Source of the DNA: Candidatus Bathyarchaeota archaeon
Lineage (GTDB): Archaea; Thermoproteota; Bathyarchaeia; Bathyarchaeales; Bathycorpusculaceae
Direction of reading: 5' to 3'
Assembly (NCBI GenBank): GCA_026014845.1
Contig: JAOZHM010000175.1
Span: 1 to 7,016 of the forward strand
Length of the DNA stretch: 7,016 bases
Below, one piece after another: positions 5,564-7,016 of this stretch (the first letter of the stretch is position 1; every line of letters begins with the position of its first letter). The notes beneath the pieces were generated by a model. The model was given only the letters and a program-made list of their open reading frames with translations, did not search any database and had not been told where the DNA came from. A program made the position numbers and the translations under genes.

Positions 5564-6397
5564 TTAGAGAAGCTTCTCAAAATTGCTTAATTGGGGATTT
5601 TTTTCTTTTGAGACATAAAGTTTGCCTTTTCCATTTTCTGTAAGGTCTCCAAGAAAAAGATACAAGGGGCCTTTGACAATCTCGTTTTCTTCAATTTTGA
5701 CCTTCTTTTTGATGCTTTCAATTGTGAATGTTGGCAGAACAGATTCCAGGAATCCTCCTACAACTATTTTTCCGCCAGTCATGCATGCTCCAACTCTTCT
5801 TTCGCAATTGTTATGAACGTAAATGGTTCCCTTATGCATTCTTGAGCCAGCGAATTGACCTGCATTGCCGTAAATTTTGATTAGACCCTTTCTCATGTAA
5901 GCTCCTGCTTCGTTTCCAACGTTTCCGTAGACGATTATTTTTCCTCCACGCATGCCTCTGCCAGTTCCGCGGTACGGTCCGCTCAGATAGTGGCTCGTGT
6001 TTCCGTGGATTTCGATTGTTCCGCCCTTCATCATTGAACCAGCCCATCCTCCAACGTTCCCGTGCACAGTTATTTTTCCGCCTTCCATTTCCTCGCCAAG
6101 GTGCATGCCTACGTCTCCGTTAATTGTTAATTCTCCCCGCGTCATGTACGCTCCTATTCTTCTAACTTTGCTCACATCTCCATAGATTGCTATGATTGCC
6201 TTTTCTTGCTGCTGTTCTTTTCTGTTTTCCTCAACCTTGAAGAGTTCTCCAAGTCTTTTCTGTTTGTTTCCTTCCCAAATTTCCAACTCTTCTATTTCTT
6301 TGTGGTTCTTGCCTTCGAAAATGTCTGGGTTTATGCATTCAGCTATTATTGGAAACCTAAATTTCCTCATAGGATAAAGGTTTATCATTTCAAACAT
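5564..6397 (-). CDS. fwdC: Formylmethanofuran dehydrogenase subunit C
   Basis: This 277-aa subunit of the tungsten/molybdenum formylmethanofuran dehydrogenase complex matches FwdC/FmdC, which shares its beta-helical fold with the C-terminal domain of glutamate synthase. An N-terminal arm (1-70) is followed by about seven repeats of the form G-x-x-G-x-x-M-x-x-G-x-I-x-V-x-G-N between residues 72 and 214 (for example IGAYMTRGELTINGD, AGSMMKGGTIEIHGN, AGAYMRKGLIKIYGN, AGSRMHKGTIYVHNN). A C-terminal domain of about 60 residues follows. FwdC contacts FwdA and FwdB in the complex that reduces CO2 to formylmethanofuran or works in reverse. The start ATG (6397) overlaps the fwdA stop by 8 nt (ATGTTTGA); a second ATG at 6388 just after that stop is an alternative. 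mch follows after 2 nt. Confidence 0.94.
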   Translation of the reverse strand: MFEMINLYPMRKFRFPIIAECINPDIFEGKNHKEIEELEIWEGNKQKRLGELFKVEENRKEQQQEKAIIAIYGDVSKVRRIGAYMTRGELTINGDVGMHLGEEMEGGKITVHGNVGGWAGSMMKGGTIEIHGNTSHYLSGPYRGTGRGMRGGKIIVYGNVGNEAGAYMRKGLIKIYGNAGQFAGSRMHKGTIYVHNNCERRVGACMTGGKIVVGGFLESVLPTFTIESIKKKVKIEENEIVKGPLYLFLGDLTENGKGKLYVSKEKNPQLSNFEKLL

Positions 6398-7016
6398 CTG
6401 CTTTTACGGTTATTGGATGTGAGACTTCAAGGTAGTTTTCTGTTACTGGATAATTTTCATATTCAACAGTCCAGTATTCCCTGAATCTCTTTTTCATTTT
6501 ATCGGTTATTTCTATGGGGTTGGAGACTTGCACGTCGAGCCACATGGTGGCGCCTTCAACAGGCTTTAGTATTTCTCCGTTCTTGGCAACTATTTCTCCG
6601 CTTTTAATGGTGTAGGCGGCCTGTTTGAACGCTTTCCTTAGGGTCTTATATTTTCGAGAAGGGTCTGTCATCTCTGGATTCAAGTCGTATATGGCTATGT
6701 CCGCGTCCGCCCCTATGCCTAGGTGCCCCTTACCTTTAAGTCCCAAGGCTTTTGCTTGTCCAGCCCTCGTCATTATCGCAAGTTCGTTAAAGGTCAATTC
6801 ACGTTCGATTGACGGAAGAAGACTTCTGCTCCTTGCCCGTGGGTTAATCCTTTTCAGGGTTGCTTCTCTGGCTTTTTTACTCATGAGCCAAGCAATGATT
6901 CTTGGATACGAAGTGAACGGACCTCCGTTTGGATGGTCTGTTGTCATAAAGATTTTCCATGAATCCTTAATTAGTAGCGCTAGTTCGAGCCCTATAGACC
7001 ATTGGATTGCGTTAAC
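6390..7016 (-). CDS. fwdA: Formylmethanofuran dehydrogenase subunit A, C-terminal part (5' end outside window)
   Basis: The reading frame is open to the window edge without a start, giving the C-terminal 208 residues of a protein that is usually about 570 aa. It is an amidohydrolase-type subunit in which the binuclear zinc site hydrolyses or forms the formyl group of formylmethanofuran. Family features seen are NAIQWSIGLELALLI (residues 2-16 of the fragment), TTDHPNGGPFTSYPRIIAWLM (25-45), in which the Asp of TDHPN corresponds to the catalytic metal-site aspartate of FwdA, MTRAGQAKALGL (83-94), GHLGIGADADIAIYDLNP (98-115) and AAYTIKSGEIVAKNGE (134-149). An internal ATG at 6947 should not be taken as the start because clear homology continues upstream of it. 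It precedes fwdC with an 8-nt overlap. Upstream fwd subunits such as fwdB and fwdD would be expected beyond the window. Confidence 0.94.
   Translation of the reverse strand, partial: VNAIQWSIGLELALLIKDSWKIFMTTDHPNGGPFTSYPRIIAWLMSKKAREATLKRINPRARSRSLLPSIERELTFNELAIMTRAGQAKALGLKGKGHLGIGADADIAIYDLNPEMTDPSRKYKTLRKAFKQAAYTIKSGEIVAKNGEILKPVEGATMWLDVQVSNPIEITDKMKKRFREYWTVEYENYPVTENYLEVSHPITVKADV

Noticed and set aside
5567..5578. Perfect 12-bp palindrome GAGAAGCTTCTC at the fwdC-mch junction
   Set aside because: It encodes the last codons of FwdC and has no loop, so it cannot form a useful RNA hairpin; probably coincidence.
5832..6047. Out-of-frame open frames inside fwdC, mch, the coiled-coil gene and others
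   Set aside because: They lie opposite or out of frame within genes with strong family motifs, have no own ribosome sites and give low-complexity translations.
1..7016. CRISPR arrays, tRNA or rRNA genes, insertion sequences, attachment sites
   Set aside because: No regularly spaced repeats, cloverleaf-like sequences, transposase motifs or terminal inverted repeats were seen; the genes look like ordinary chromosomal metabolism.

Overview
This window reads as chromosomal DNA of an archaeon. It encodes part of the tetrahydromethanopterin (H4MPT) C1 pathway: formylmethanofuran dehydrogenase subunits, methenyl-H4MPT cyclohydrolase and a probable H4MPT:glutamate ligase. The promoters I can see look like archaeal TATA boxes, and three genes appear to start at TTG. 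Moderate GC, a eukaryote-type PPP phosphatase and ECF-type S components would suit an uncultured lineage such as Bathyarchaeia or another anaerobic archaeon with an archaeal Wood-Ljungdahl pathway. That placement is inference, because no rRNA or other marker gene is present.

Layout from left to right. (1) Bases 1-48 are the 3' half of a TPP riboswitch, cut by the window edge. It leads into a ThiT-like thiamine ECF S component (+), followed by a T-rich terminator. (2) A RimK-type ATP-grasp ligase, probably MptN (-), converges on it. (3) Upstream of that on the same strand is a two-gene unit: a 414-aa coiled-coil protein of unknown function followed, 10 nt later, by a PP1/PP2A-like Ser/Thr phosphatase. 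(4) A divergent promoter region of about 130 bp separates this unit from a 205-aa polytopic membrane protein (+) that resembles an ECF S component. Its 3' end overlaps the 3' end of mch by 12 bp, tail to tail. (5) A tightly packed minus-strand operon fwdA (5' end outside the window)-fwdC-mch fills the right third.

The fwd/mch genes catalyse CO2 fixation onto methanofuran and interconversion of formyl- and methenyl-H4MPT, or the reverse oxidative direction. MptN would add a glutamate to the H4MPT carrier those enzymes use. The thiamine uptake gene is controlled by its own vitamin riboswitch. The phosphatase/coiled-coil pair is the least understood part. Every gap between genes is under 140 bp.
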